A stretch of 64,000 bases of DNA from Clostridia bacterium (GTDB taxonomy: Bacteria; Bacillota; Clostridia; Lachnospirales; Lachnospiraceae), in assembly GCA_910574835.1 (NCBI GenBank), contig CAJTDE010000017.1, positions 1 to 64,000 on the forward strand, read 5' to 3'. Below, in pieces: positions 16,969-25,194 of this stretch. The stretch's first letter is position 1; each line of letters starts with the position of its first letter. The notes beneath the pieces are model-generated. The model was not told the origin of the DNA. It did no database searches and worked only from the letters and a program-made list of their open reading frames with translations. The position numbers were made by a program, and so were the translations under genes.

Positions 16969-17000
16969 GTTCTATGATTAGCTATTGACAAATCTGAAAA

Positions 17001-17453
17001 ATGTGGTATTCTACAACGATACAATTAGAAAGATTTCCTAAAATTCTAAAAACATATTTTATGGATGCATTTAAAACAGCATTACAGGAAACACGATATA
17101 CGTTTCCAAAGGATTCAACATCAGCTATTACAATAAAGGTAGTCGATAAAAACAAAAAGAAATTATGCCATAGCTGTGATTTTGCTATTATCTATTATGG
17201 AAAATGCGGTAAAAATGATGGCTATTACTATTTGAGGAATGACAAGAAGCGAAACACATATGAATTTGCTTTCCGGCCGTTAAATCCCGGAATAGATAAT
17301 AAAATGAAGGATATTCTTAAGGGGCAGGGATGGGATTCTATTGAAAAAGAATATCTAAAATTAAAAAATATCAATGAAAGAGGAAAGAAACATTCATATT
17401 CCATTTATATTGAAGCGGTAAACAACGTATTTAATCAAATGTTTTTGCAGTAA
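17001..17453 (+). CDS. Hypothetical protein, 150 aa
   Basis: No family is recognised. The protein is basic and rich in lysine and aromatic residues, with no signal peptide or membrane segment. A C-x-x-C (LCHSCDF, about 53-59) and a nearby KCGK hint at a small metal site. Codon use is AT-rich like the island to the left. No good ribosome site is seen before ATG 17001 (GACAAATCTGAAAA), so the start is uncertain. It is flanked by the recombinase promoter region and the deformylase-like gene. Confidence 0.5.
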   Translation: MWYSTTIQLERFPKILKTYFMDAFKTALQETRYTFPKDSTSAITIKVVDKNKKKLCHSCDFAIIYYGKCGKNDGYYYLRNDKKRNTYEFAFRPLNPGIDNKMKDILKGQGWDSIEKEYLKLKNINERGKKHSYSIYIEAVNNVFNQMFLQ

Positions 17454-17509
17454 ATAGGATTCCCTTTCCGAAATTTTCTCATACATTGCACGGAGGAGGA
17501 CAAGGAGTA

Positions 17510-17920
17510 ATGATAAAACCAATTGTAAAAGACGCCTTTTTTCTGGGACAAAAATCAGAACCGGCAGTTAAAGCCGATGTGCAGGTGGGAAGGGACTTGC
17601 AGGATACATTAAAAGCCCACCGCGAACGATGCGTTGGCATGGCCGCCAATATGATCGGTGTAAAGAAAAATATTATCATTGTAAATATAGGCATTATGGA
17701 TGTGGTAATGTTTAATCCGGTGATAATTTCAAAAAGCGGACTTTATGAAACAGAGGAAGGATGCCTGTCCCTTGACGGCGTTCGTAAAACAAACCGTTAC
17801 AGGGAAATTGAGATCGAGTATTTTGACTTTAACTGGAAAAGGCAGAGGATGAAGCTCAAAGATCGGCCGGCGCAGATCGCACAGCATGAGATGGACCATC
17901 TGTCCGGGAAAATCATATAA
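17510..17920 (+). CDS. Short peptide-deformylase-like protein with altered motif 1
   Basis: A 136-aa PDF-family protein. Motif 2 EGCLS (83-87) and motif 3 HEMDH (126-130) are intact and supply the metal-binding Cys and two His plus the catalytic Glu. Motif 1 normally reads GxGLAAPQ, where the glutamine stabilises the transition state; here it is VGMAANM (42-48), with Met in place of Gln. It is shorter than housekeeping PDF, with little C-terminal helix. Deformylation of nascent peptides may be weak, or the substrate different. ATG 17510 follows AAGGAGTA. The next gene is a small Cys-containing protein. Confidence 0.78.
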   Translation: MIKPIVKDAFFLGQKSEPAVKADVQVGRDLQDTLKAHRERCVGMAANMIGVKKNIIIVNIGIMDVVMFNPVIISKSGLYETEEGCLSLDGVRKTNRYREIEIEYFDFNWKRQRMKLKDRPAQIAQHEMDHLSGKII

Positions 17921-17990
17921 ATTACAGACCGGAATACTTCTGCATCCGGCTGCCGTAAGAAAAATTTTAATGTTTGAGGTGAGCAGGAAA

Positions 17991-18221
17991 ATGGGATATT
18001 TAATTTCAGAAACAACGAAAGAAGAGCGTGAGAAGATTGTTGCCGATTCTCTCGGCAATATTGATGCAAATTGTGACGGCTGTATGGCGGGCCTGGCTGA
18101 TATGTACCAAGATTACATAGACGGCAGGAAGGAGCTGCGTCAGATCAATATGGAATTTCATGCCAGGTATATCAGGGATGATGATTTACCTGACAAATGT
18201 GGATGCGGTTACCAAAACTGA
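17991..18221 (+). CDS. Small conserved cytoplasmic protein, 76 aa
   Basis: No named function. The sequence carries a C-x-x-C (ANCDGCMAG, near residue 27) and ends CGCGYQN, so metal binding is possible. Similar short proteins occur widely in Clostridia from memory. The frame is open upstream to 17886 but ATG 17991 has GAGCAGGA before it and starts the compact domain. It overlaps nothing and is followed after 14 bp by the macrodomain gene, suggesting one transcript from 17510 to 18760. Confidence 0.6.
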   Translation: MGYLISETTKEEREKIVADSLGNIDANCDGCMAGLADMYQDYIDGRKELRQINMEFHARYIRDDDLPDKCGCGYQN

Positions 18222-18235
18222 GGGAGGAAAATAGC

Positions 18236-18760
18236 ATGGAATATAAAATTCAAACAGTCCAAGGAGATATTACAAAAGTAGATGATCTGGAGGCAATTGT
18301 AAACGCCGCAAACAATAGTCTGCTTGGAGGCGGAGGAGTGGATGGAGCTATTCATCGTGCCGCAGGTCCGCAGCTCTTAGCTGAATGTAAGGCATTACAT
18401 GGCTGCAAGACCGGAGAAGCAAAGATTACTGGTGCCTATAACCTGCCATGCAAATATATCATTCATACGGTCGGACCAGTTTGGCATGGCGGAAATGACG
18501 GAGAGGATCTGCTGCTTGAAAACGCATATAGAAATTCTCTTCAAGTTGCGGTTGCTCATGGTATCCGAACAATTGCATTTCCATCTATTTCAACGGGAGT
18601 ATACGGCTATCCGGTAGAGCAGGCTGCAATTGTGGCAGTTAGAGCAATTCGGAAGTTCTGTGAAGAGAATGTCGGCAAGGTTGATATTGTGCGATTTGTT
18701 CTGTTTGATCCGAGGACTTATGCAGCTTATGAGTGTGCGGTTAAGGAAACAAAGGTATAA
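18236..18760 (+). CDS. Macrodomain protein, O-acetyl-ADP-ribose deacetylase type
   Basis: A 174-aa single macrodomain. VQGDIT, the NAANNSLLGGGGVDGAIHRAAG loop and the later PSISTGVYGYP phosphate loop are all present and match the YmdB/MacroD class, which removes acetyl from O-acetyl-ADP-ribose and can reverse ADP-ribosylation. ATG 18236 follows GAGGGAGGAAA. Cytoplasmic. The target in this organism is not evident. It ends the small operon with the deformylase-like gene. Confidence 0.9.
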   Translation: MEYKIQTVQGDITKVDDLEAIVNAANNSLLGGGGVDGAIHRAAGPQLLAECKALHGCKTGEAKITGAYNLPCKYIIHTVGPVWHGGNDGEDLLLENAYRNSLQVAVAHGIRTIAFPSISTGVYGYPVEQAAIVAVRAIRKFCEENVGKVDIVRFVLFDPRTYAAYECAVKETKV

Positions 18761-18904
18761 AAGCAATCAATATAGCTATTCAATCGGGATAGTGTTTTTG
18801 GTGAGATAATTATAATCTATCAATCTATGCTTCTTACCAAACTCATTATGGATAAATTATATCTGGAGACGATATTGAAATATTGTTGGAAAAAGGTGTA
18901 AACT

Positions 18905-19290
18905 GTCTGTGCCGGCTGCACGCCTGCGAAGCAAGTCGTAGCCTTACTACGCTGCCGCTTCGCAGACACACAGTTGACACATAGCAGACACAGATATCAA
19001 GCACACGTTTTACCGTTATTTATACCTTAACGGACGAAGTCCGCCCATCCCGAAGGGATATGCATTAGTGGGGTGTCCGCAGGGTATACAATGCCGTACC
19101 AACAACGTTACTGTGTACACGCCACTATTCCACGAAGCGTTTCCGCATATTTTGTGCGGAAATCCCGAGTTTTTCAGCGGGAAATCGCATCTTTTCGCGA
19201 TTTCTGTGCATCAGTTATCATAAGGGGAACCAAGCCTGCTTGGTGGATTCTTTGTGATCTTGTGGAGCGCGTCACTGGCCGCGAAATGAA
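18905..19290. other. Hairpin-rich non-coding stretch
   Basis: The gap 18761-19458 holds no convincing gene. It contains a row of short perfect hairpins: TGCGAAG...CTTCGCA (18926-18967), CGGACGAAGTCCG (19032), ATCCCGAAGGGAT (19048), TTTCCGCATATTTTGTGCGGAAA (19141; 7-bp stem), GAAATCGCATCTTTTCGCGATTTC (19181; stem) and ACCAAGCCTGCTTGGT (19228). An 80-codon frame at 19073-19315 crosses them and looks incidental. A structured RNA or mobile-element end is possible. Confidence 0.45.
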
Positions 19291-19458
19291 CAGTAACCCA
19301 ACAACAAAATTATAGATAAAATCATATAAAAAATCACTTGCACCATCTGTAAATATATGGTAATCTAATAACATCTGATAATTTCCAATCTCAATCCGAG
19401 ATTCACGATTTCCCAACAGATAAGAAAATCAAGCAAAAAAGGAGGAATGTTATTTTTC

Positions 19459-20643
19459 ATGTTCAGCAAAGTATATTCAGCGGCCCTGAACGGACTGGAC
19501 GCCTATATGGTCCGCGTAGAGGCCGATATCAGCGACGGTATGCCTCAGCTTCTTATGGTCGGCTACCTGTCCTCAGAAGTCCGGGAAGCAGGCGATCGGG
19601 TGCGGACGGCCCTTCGCAATACCGGCATCATTCTGCCCCCAAAGCGAATCACCGTAAATCTGGCTCCGGCCGCAATCCGAAAGGCCGGCTCGCGCTTTGA
19701 TCTTCCTGTTGCCGCAGCTATTCTGGCATCCTTAGAAAAGATCCCCGCAGACAGCCTGAAAAACATAATGCTCACAGGAGAATTGAGCCTGAGCGGGCAG
19801 GCGCTTCCGGTTTCGGGGATTCTGGCTTTGGTGGAAGCGGCCAGAGAGAACGGCATCCGCAGATGCATTGTGCCGGAACAAAATGCGGCGGAAGGCGCGG
19901 TTCTGGAAGGAATAGAAGTCATAGGCGTATCCGGCCTGGCACATCTTATGGAGATTTTGCGCTATCCGGCAGAAGCAGTTCCCGTGCAGGTAGACACGGA
20001 GCGTCTTTTAAAGGAACAATCCTGCACCCGGGAGGCTGATTTTTCAGAAGTAAACGGACAGGCCGTAGCAAAAAGAGCGGCAGAGGTCGCCGCTGCCGGT
20101 ATGCACAATCTTCTGATGATCGGCCCTCCCGGTGCCGGAAAGACTATGATTGCCAGGCGGATTGCCGGCATCCTGCCTTCCATTACCCTGGAGGAAGCTC
20201 TGGAAATGACAAAAATCTACAGTGTGGCCGGCCTGCTCCCGGATCACACCTCTTTGCTTCTCAACCGGCCCTTCCGCGCGCCCCACCATACGGTAACGGC
20301 GGAGGCTTTGGCAGGCGGCGGCCGGATTCCCTCCCCGGGGGAGATTTCCCTAAGCTCCGGCGGCGTTCTGTTTCTGGACGAGTTTCCCGAATTTAAACGA
20401 AGCGCTCTGGAGATTCTGCGCCAGCCTCTGGAGGAGCGCCGTGTCTGTATCTCCCGGACAGCAGGAACCTATATCTTCCCTGCAAAATGTATGCTGGTGG
20501 CGGCCATGAACATCGCAACAACGAAATTGATACAATGCGGAATTGCGGAAATGCCTGAAAACAAGGCATTTCACGGGTTCTGCAGTTTTGTTTTTTCGCT
20601 TTTTGAGCCTTTTTTCTGTCGAGGGAGCAGCTCCGTTTTCTGA
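19459..20643 (+). pseudogene. comM: comM/yifB (Mg-chelatase-like ATPase), 3' half missing
   Basis: The N-terminal ChlI-type domain ([32 protein letters not shown]) and the AAA+ core with Walker A GPPGAGKT and Walker B FLDEFPEF match YifB/ComM, the helicase that drives branch migration in natural transformation. Homology stops at VAAMN (20506-20511), where the family continues with PCPCG. The remaining 44 codons to 20643 are unrelated. The C-terminal half is not found up to 64000, so the gene is split by an insertion at about 20511. ATG 19459 is preferred (AGGAGGA 13 nt upstream). Confidence 0.85.
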
Positions 20644-20782
20644 TTTTGCACCACTTTTTAACGATAGCAGGAATCGTTAAAAGGTTTGAATGGGGTGGGG
20701 CAGAGCCTTGTATTGGGAGCGATAAAAAATATTTAACAGCGGCACAGGCGGCTATTCAGAAATAATGCCATAGGATTTTTGG

Positions 20783-21153
20783 TACTAACAGGCAAAAGTA
20801 TTGAAGAATGGCTTAAAATCAAGGGTTTTAAGGCTTGGTGGGGTTCATCACGGTGTGTGGTGGACCCCTATTTTTGTGTTTTTTGATGCCGCTGATAGGA
20901 TGGCGATTAGGGAAAATATCGTACTATCAGGCAAAAGTATACTATCACGCAAAAGTCAGGGGTTTCCGTGATAGTATAAAGCGGAAAGGTAAAAAGGGGT
21001 AGGATATTGTTGGTTTTTGCGGAAAAGGGTATCAGTTTGACGGAAAATGCTGTCGGAAAACGGGGTATATGATACAAACACGGAAACCGCTCGGAGTTTT
21101 CGTGTTTGTATATGAGTTTCCGTGATAGTATGGGGTTTTACCTGTTAGTATAC
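20783..21153. repeat. Iteron-like repeats, possible replication or maintenance origin
   Basis: Six copies of a motif close to TACTATCAGGCAAAAG occur: forward at 20783, 20922 and 20940, and reverse at about 20964, 21117 and 21139 (as TTTCCGTGATAGTA or TTTTACCTGTTAGTA). A further inverted repeat (ATACAAACACGGAAAC and its partner) spans 21072-21114. The gap 20644-21348 has no gene. The arrangement resembles initiator-binding iterons of integrative conjugative elements, but no initiator gene is present nearby. Confidence 0.55.
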
Positions 21154-21348
21154 AGAAAAATTGAAAAATGTTAGCAGGAGGGCAAGGACTGTCAATGGCT
21201 CTTTTTTGCTTTCCATTCCCGAAAAATAGTCGTTTCGTGACATTGGGTGAAAAACAGAAAATATTTATGGTATAATTCAGTGGATGCTTTTGCTTTAGCG
21301 GGAACGGTTTTCTGTCGAAGTAATAGGAAACGGAAAGGGGCATCGTCT

Positions 21349-21714
21349 ATGAAAATGAGGACAGAATATACCTGCCCTTTGGAACTGGTGCATGACATGA
21401 TCAAAGGGAAATGGAAACCGATCATCTTATGGCGGCTGCGTTTAGGGGCAACATCCCTGGCGAAGCTGGAGCGGGATATAGACGGCATTACACAGAAAAT
21501 GTTGTTGGAGCAGTTAAAGGAACTGATGGATTACGGATTTGTGGAAAAAAAGTCCTATGAGGGGTACCCGCTCCATGTGGAATATTCCTTAACGGATGGT
21601 ATGGGAAGGGAGATACTGGAGGCATTAAGGATCATGCAGCATATAGGGATTGATTATCTGAAAGCAAACGGCATGGGGCATATTCTGGAGGAAAAGGGAG
21701 TAGTTCCGGATTAG
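21349..21714 (+). CDS. HxlR family transcriptional regulator
   Basis: A 121-aa winged-helix protein with the HxlR signature: CPLELVHDMIKGKWKPIILWRL near the N-terminus with one conserved cysteine, then GITQKMLLEQLKEL (recognition helix) and PLHVEYSLTDGMGREI (wing). Such regulators sense electrophiles or redox through the cysteine and usually control a neighbouring gene, here the PEBP-family gene 82 bp downstream. ATG 21349 follows GAAAGGGG. The frame opens earlier (21247) but without a ribosome site. Confidence 0.88.
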   Translation: MKMRTEYTCPLELVHDMIKGKWKPIILWRLRLGATSLAKLERDIDGITQKMLLEQLKELMDYGFVEKKSYEGYPLHVEYSLTDGMGREILEALRIMQHIGIDYLKANGMGHILEEKGVVPD

Positions 21715-21796
21715 TACCCACGAAAAAGTGGGTAATTTACTGTCCGGAAACCGCCGCTTAAAATATCATCATAAATCGAATTGGAGGATATCAAAG

Positions 21797-22300
21797 ATGA
21801 ATGTTACAAGCAGCGGCATTATAAACGGAGTAATCCAGCCCCAATATGGCGGGCATGGGACGCAGTTCAATGAAAACGGCATCCCTACTTATTCTTTACC
21901 CTTTAAGGTGGAAGGTGCGCCGCAGGAAACGGTGTCGATTGCCATTGTTTTGGAGGACAAGGACGCATACCCGGTGACAGGGGGATTCGCATGGATACAC
22001 TGGCTGGCGGCAAATATTACCCGTTTTGAGATCAAAGAGAATGAGAGCCAGACGGCGGATGACTTTGTGCAGGGAAGGAATAGCTGGACGAGCATACAGG
22101 GCGGAGAGCAGTCCACGGAGCTTTCCTGTTATTACGGCGGGATGACGCCGCCCGATAAGCCGCACGTATATGAACTTCATGTGTATGCCTTGGATAAGAT
22201 GCTGGAGTTGGAAAAGGGATTTCTGCTGAATGAACTTCACCGGGAAATGGACGGGCATATCTTAGACCAGTTTACGCTGAAAGGGATATATGAAAATTAA
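21797..22300 (+). CDS. YbhB/YbcL family PEBP-like protein
   Basis: A 167-aa phosphatidylethanolamine-binding/Raf-kinase-inhibitor-like protein. IAIVLEDKDAYPVTGGFAWIHWL corresponds to the DPDAP...HW ligand-pocket motif, and YYGGMTPPDKPHVYELHVYAL to the GPxPPxGxHxY motif. Bacterial members are soluble and of unclear function. ATG 21797 follows TTGGAGGATATC. It is probably regulated by the adjacent HxlR protein. Transcription ends at the hairpin at 22330. Confidence 0.85.
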   Translation: MNVTSSGIINGVIQPQYGGHGTQFNENGIPTYSLPFKVEGAPQETVSIAIVLEDKDAYPVTGGFAWIHWLAANITRFEIKENESQTADDFVQGRNSWTSIQGGEQSTELSCYYGGMTPPDKPHVYELHVYALDKMLELEKGFLLNELHREMDGHILDQFTLKGIYEN

Positions 22301-22329
22301 ATAGCTGGCACATTAAGGGCGAGAGCGTA

Positions 22330-22368
22330 AAAATGAAAAGGGAGCAGTACTGGCTCCCTTTTCATTTT
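22330..22368. terminator. Bidirectional terminator between the PEBP gene and the sensor kinase
   Basis: A perfect 16-bp stem (22330-22345 with 22353-22368) around a 7-nt loop has A runs before it and T runs after it on both strands, serving two convergent genes. Confidence 0.85.
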
Positions 22369-22406
22369 GTACTTCTTATTTTTGGAGAATAGTAGTTCCA
22401 TGCCAT

Positions 22407-23717
22407 CTATTGCTGTTTTAAGGGAAGAAATATTTTGAAAGTGCATCCTCCTCCAGGCGTATCAAACAGTTTAATTTTTCCTTCCAGTTTATGGACTAAA
22501 TCATTTGCGATGCTAAGTCCGAGTCCAAAATGCTCCCTTTGGGTACGGGATTTGTCACTTTGATAGAAACGATCAAAGATAAATGGTTTCTCTTTTTCGC
22601 TGATTCCGATTCCATGATCTATGATGGTAAATATCAATTCATTTTTTCTTACAGATGCGTTTAATGAAATTTCAGATTCGGGCGGTGAGTATGAAACCGC
22701 ATTATCAAGAAAAATACTGATAATCTGGTCTAACCGGTCTGCATCGGAATAAAGCGGCGGACAGCATTCATCTGGTATATTAAGCTGTAATTGTATATCC
22801 TTTTTTCTACAGATACGTTCAAATTTTGTATATAGGTTTATCAATAACGTGTCAACATTGACCTCATCCATGTGGAAAGACCAGTTTCCGGCATCAATGG
22901 ATGAGAGCAGGAGCAGATCACGGATAAGCCGGGACATTCGTGATACCTCTGCATCAATCACCCGTACATGATCCGTAACAGTATCTGGAATATTCGGTAC
23001 AGATTCAATCATTTCAGCGGAGGAAAGGATCGCTGCCAATGGGGCTTTGCATTCATGGGAAACGGCAGCGATAAAGTCTTTCTGGCTCTGCATGGCTTTT
23101 TCGGTGGGTTTTACAGCCTTTCTGATCAGTATTTTGGAAAGGCAGATAATAGAAACGAGGACGCCGCACCATATACAGAAATAATATCCGGATTTCGGTT
23201 TTAACAATGTGGCAAAGCTGGATTTTTCTTTTATTGCGGTAACTGTATATATGCTGCCATAATCTGTGACAACCAGACAGTTTACACAATAATATTTTTT
23301 TCCGTTTAACGCTTCGATGGTATAAGCTCCGCTCTGCCTGCTGTAATAATAATCTTTCAAGCTGGATGGACTAAAGGTAAAATCGCCCTCCGTACCAAGC
23401 AATGTAGTTAAAAAGGTATCAATAATATCAGTGTTGTCTCCTAAATATTCACTTTGGTAAAGAGAACGCCCGGTATCAGAAGAAAGCTGAAAATACATAT
23501 CACGCCTTTCTTCATAAAGGTTTAAACATGTTTGATAATCAGATTCATGCTCTAATTGTAGGACAAGGGTGGTTGTCATCCTGTTAAAGTAAGCCAGTTC
23601 CGAATTCCTCTTTGCCTTTATATTTTCATGGACCATCAGGCAGAATACGATAGAAAAGATGAACATGAGGGAGCCAACCATCAAAAAATAAAGATTTCTT
23701 TTAAGGCTTTGTACCAT
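22407..23717 (-). CDS. Sensor histidine kinase of a two-component system
   Basis: A 436-aa membrane sensor with TM1 at about 8-29, an extracellular domain of about 140 residues, and TM2 near 175-197. The kinase core has the H-box SHECKAPLAAIL, N-box IFLDNAVSYSPP, G1 DHGIGIS, F-box IFDRFYQSDKS and G2 GLGLSIAND, all intact. The external signal is unknown. It overlaps the response regulator gene by 17 bp and lies divergent from a lipoprotein/ABC transporter operon that it probably controls. Confidence 0.92.
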   Translation of the reverse strand: MVQSLKRNLYFLMVGSLMFIFSIVFCLMVHENIKAKRNSELAYFNRMTTTLVLQLEHESDYQTCLNLYEERRDMYFQLSSDTGRSLYQSEYLGDNTDIIDTFLTTLLGTEGDFTFSPSSLKDYYYSRQSGAYTIEALNGKKYYCVNCLVVTDYGSIYTVTAIKEKSSFATLLKPKSGYYFCIWCGVLVSIICLSKILIRKAVKPTEKAMQSQKDFIAAVSHECKAPLAAILSSAEMIESVPNIPDTVTDHVRVIDAEVSRMSRLIRDLLLLSSIDAGNWSFHMDEVNVDTLLINLYTKFERICRKKDIQLQLNIPDECCPPLYSDADRLDQIISIFLDNAVSYSPPESEISLNASVRKNELIFTIIDHGIGISEKEKPFIFDRFYQSDKSRTQREHFGLGLSIANDLVHKLEGKIKLFDTPGGGCTFKIFLPLKQQ

Positions 23718-24396
23718 GCTTTACCTCCAATATAAATCCGGAGCCGTAGATAGAGGCCAGGACACATTCACTTCCGACAGTGCGGAGGCGTTTTCGTAAA
23801 AAATAGATGTAGTTATCCAGATTCTTTGATTCCACGTCTGCATCCGTTTCCCAAACCTTTTGTATAAGTTGCTCCCTCGTAAGCACGATCTCCGGCTTTT
23901 CAAGAAAGATACCCATTAAATGGAATTCTGTCGGTGTCAGTACCAAATGATTGTTTCTGCATTCAAGCTGTCTTTTTGAAATGTCAAGGGAAAGATCATG
24001 GTAAGTAAGACAGTTTTGCCTGGCCATAATAGCCGGCCTGCGGGTCAATGCCCTGATTCGTGCAGATAATTCGCTGATGTGAAAGGGTTTTGTAAGGTAA
24101 TCATCAGCACCATTGTCCAACCCTTCAATTTTATCCTGTAATTCGGACATCCCGGTAATGATAATAACGGGAATCTGTATTTTCTTATTCCGCATTGCTT
24201 TTATGATGGCAAGGCCGTCTATAACGGGGAGCATACGGTCAATAACAGCCAGGTCATAACTGTTTCCCTGGTCTAAGGCAAGTAGAAAACCTTCCTCTCC
24301 GTCATTGCAGGCATCCACGATATATCCCTCTTTTGTAAGCTGCTGTTTTATATTGCCACACAGGTATTTGTCATCTTCTAATAATAGAATTTTCAT
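23701..24396 (-). CDS. OmpR/PhoB family response regulator
   Basis: A 231-aa regulator. The receiver domain begins MKILLLEDDKYLC, with phospho-acceptor Asp in LAVIDRMLP and the conserved Lys in YLTKPFH. The C-terminal winged helix ends with DNYIYFLRKRLR and the wing near IYGSGFILE. ATG 24396 follows GGAGG. It should bind the direct and inverted TCCTAAAAATCT repeats in the divergent intergenic region and so control both itself and the transporter operon. Confidence 0.92.
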   Translation of the reverse strand: MKILLLEDDKYLCGNIKQQLTKEGYIVDACNDGEEGFLLALDQGNSYDLAVIDRMLPVIDGLAIIKAMRNKKIQIPVIIITGMSELQDKIEGLDNGADDYLTKPFHISELSARIRALTRRPAIMARQNCLTYHDLSLDISKRQLECRNNHLVLTPTEFHLMGIFLEKPEIVLTREQLIQKVWETDADVESKNLDNYIYFLRKRLRTVGSECVLASIYGSGFILEVKHGTKP

Positions 24397-24444
24397 AGCG
24401 GCCTCCAATCCGTCAGATTCCTATACTAAGTATAGCAAAACAAT

Positions 24445-24503
24445 TCCTAAAAATCTTCTAAAAAATACTTAATATTGGGTGATGAAATAGGAGATTTTTA
24501 GGA
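24445..24503. promoter_or_regulatory. 12-bp dyad operator between divergent operons
   Basis: TCCTAAAAATCT (24445-24456) is repeated as a perfect inverted copy at 24492-24503. A related TTCTAAAAAATA follows the first copy 11 bp on, one helical turn, as in OmpR-type tandem sites. A TATACT at 24432 (minus strand) could be the -10 of the regulator gene. Confidence 0.6.
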
Positions 24504-24585
24504 TGGCCGGATGTTATTCTTTGAATATGTTCAATGAAACATAGAACAGGCAAAAAGCCAAATAAAAAGAAAAGAGGTATGGAAG

Positions 24586-25185
24586 ATGAGAAAAAAGATG
24601 TTGAAAGCTGCAGGAGTTCTTTGTTTGTCCGTGGTTTTGTGTATGGGCATGGCGGGATGTGCAGGAAAAGAAAATGAGCAGCCGGAGCCGTCAGATGTGC
24701 ATATGACAAATGAGAGCGGCTATAACGAGGAAATTGCGGCGGATGGAAAAAACAGCAGCAATGAGGCAGAGGGCGGTCAGGAAGATATGAATAACACTGA
24801 TGCGAAAAACAGCGGCGAGATTGCAGATAATCACGAAGAAGGTGTATTTTATGACGGGGCAAATCTAAGCGGGCGAGTTGTTGATTTTTCAGATGCGGGA
24901 TGCACCATAACACCTCGGACACTGATCATAAATGAGGATGGCTCAATGGAGGGAGGTATTGCAGCTCCGGGATATGAATCGGAAGAAACGAACATTCATA
25001 TAACTTATGCGGATGATGTTATTTTTCAGGTTATATATTTCAGCATGGGATCGCAGACAGAAATTTCGAGAGAGGACACTGACAAAAACAGTATCAAGAA
25101 AGAAACGGATGTGAATATATTCGGCACCAGTCAGGATGATAAACAATGGATTGCTGACAAGGTTGTTATCATAAGGTGGCAGTAG
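24586..25185 (+). CDS. Lipoprotein of the ABC transporter operon
   Basis: A 199-aa secreted lipoprotein: signal peptide with MRKKMLK, a hydrophobic core and lipobox MAGC (cysteine about 25). A low-complexity acidic/Asn/Ser-rich linker of about 65 residues follows, then a compact domain ending in VVIIRWQ. No named family is recognised. It is the first gene of a co-directional set with two FtsX permeases and an ATPase, and is divergent from the two-component system. It may act as an extracellular sensor or substrate-binding accessory protein. Confidence 0.75.
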   Translation: MRKKMLKAAGVLCLSVVLCMGMAGCAGKENEQPEPSDVHMTNESGYNEEIAADGKNSSNEAEGGQEDMNNTDAKNSGEIADNHEEGVFYDGANLSGRVVDFSDAGCTITPRTLIINEDGSMEGGIAAPGYESEETNIHITYADDVIFQVIYFSMGSQTEISREDTDKNSIKKETDVNIFGTSQDDKQWIADKVVIIRWQ

Positions 25186-25194
25186 GAGGTCAGG

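Noticed and set aside
19073-19315. An 80-codon frame before comM
   Set aside because: It crosses a chain of hairpins and has no ribosome site; treated as non-coding.
20783-21153. CRISPR array
   Set aside because: The repeated motifs are short, occur in both orientations and are not regularly spaced; no cas genes are in the window.
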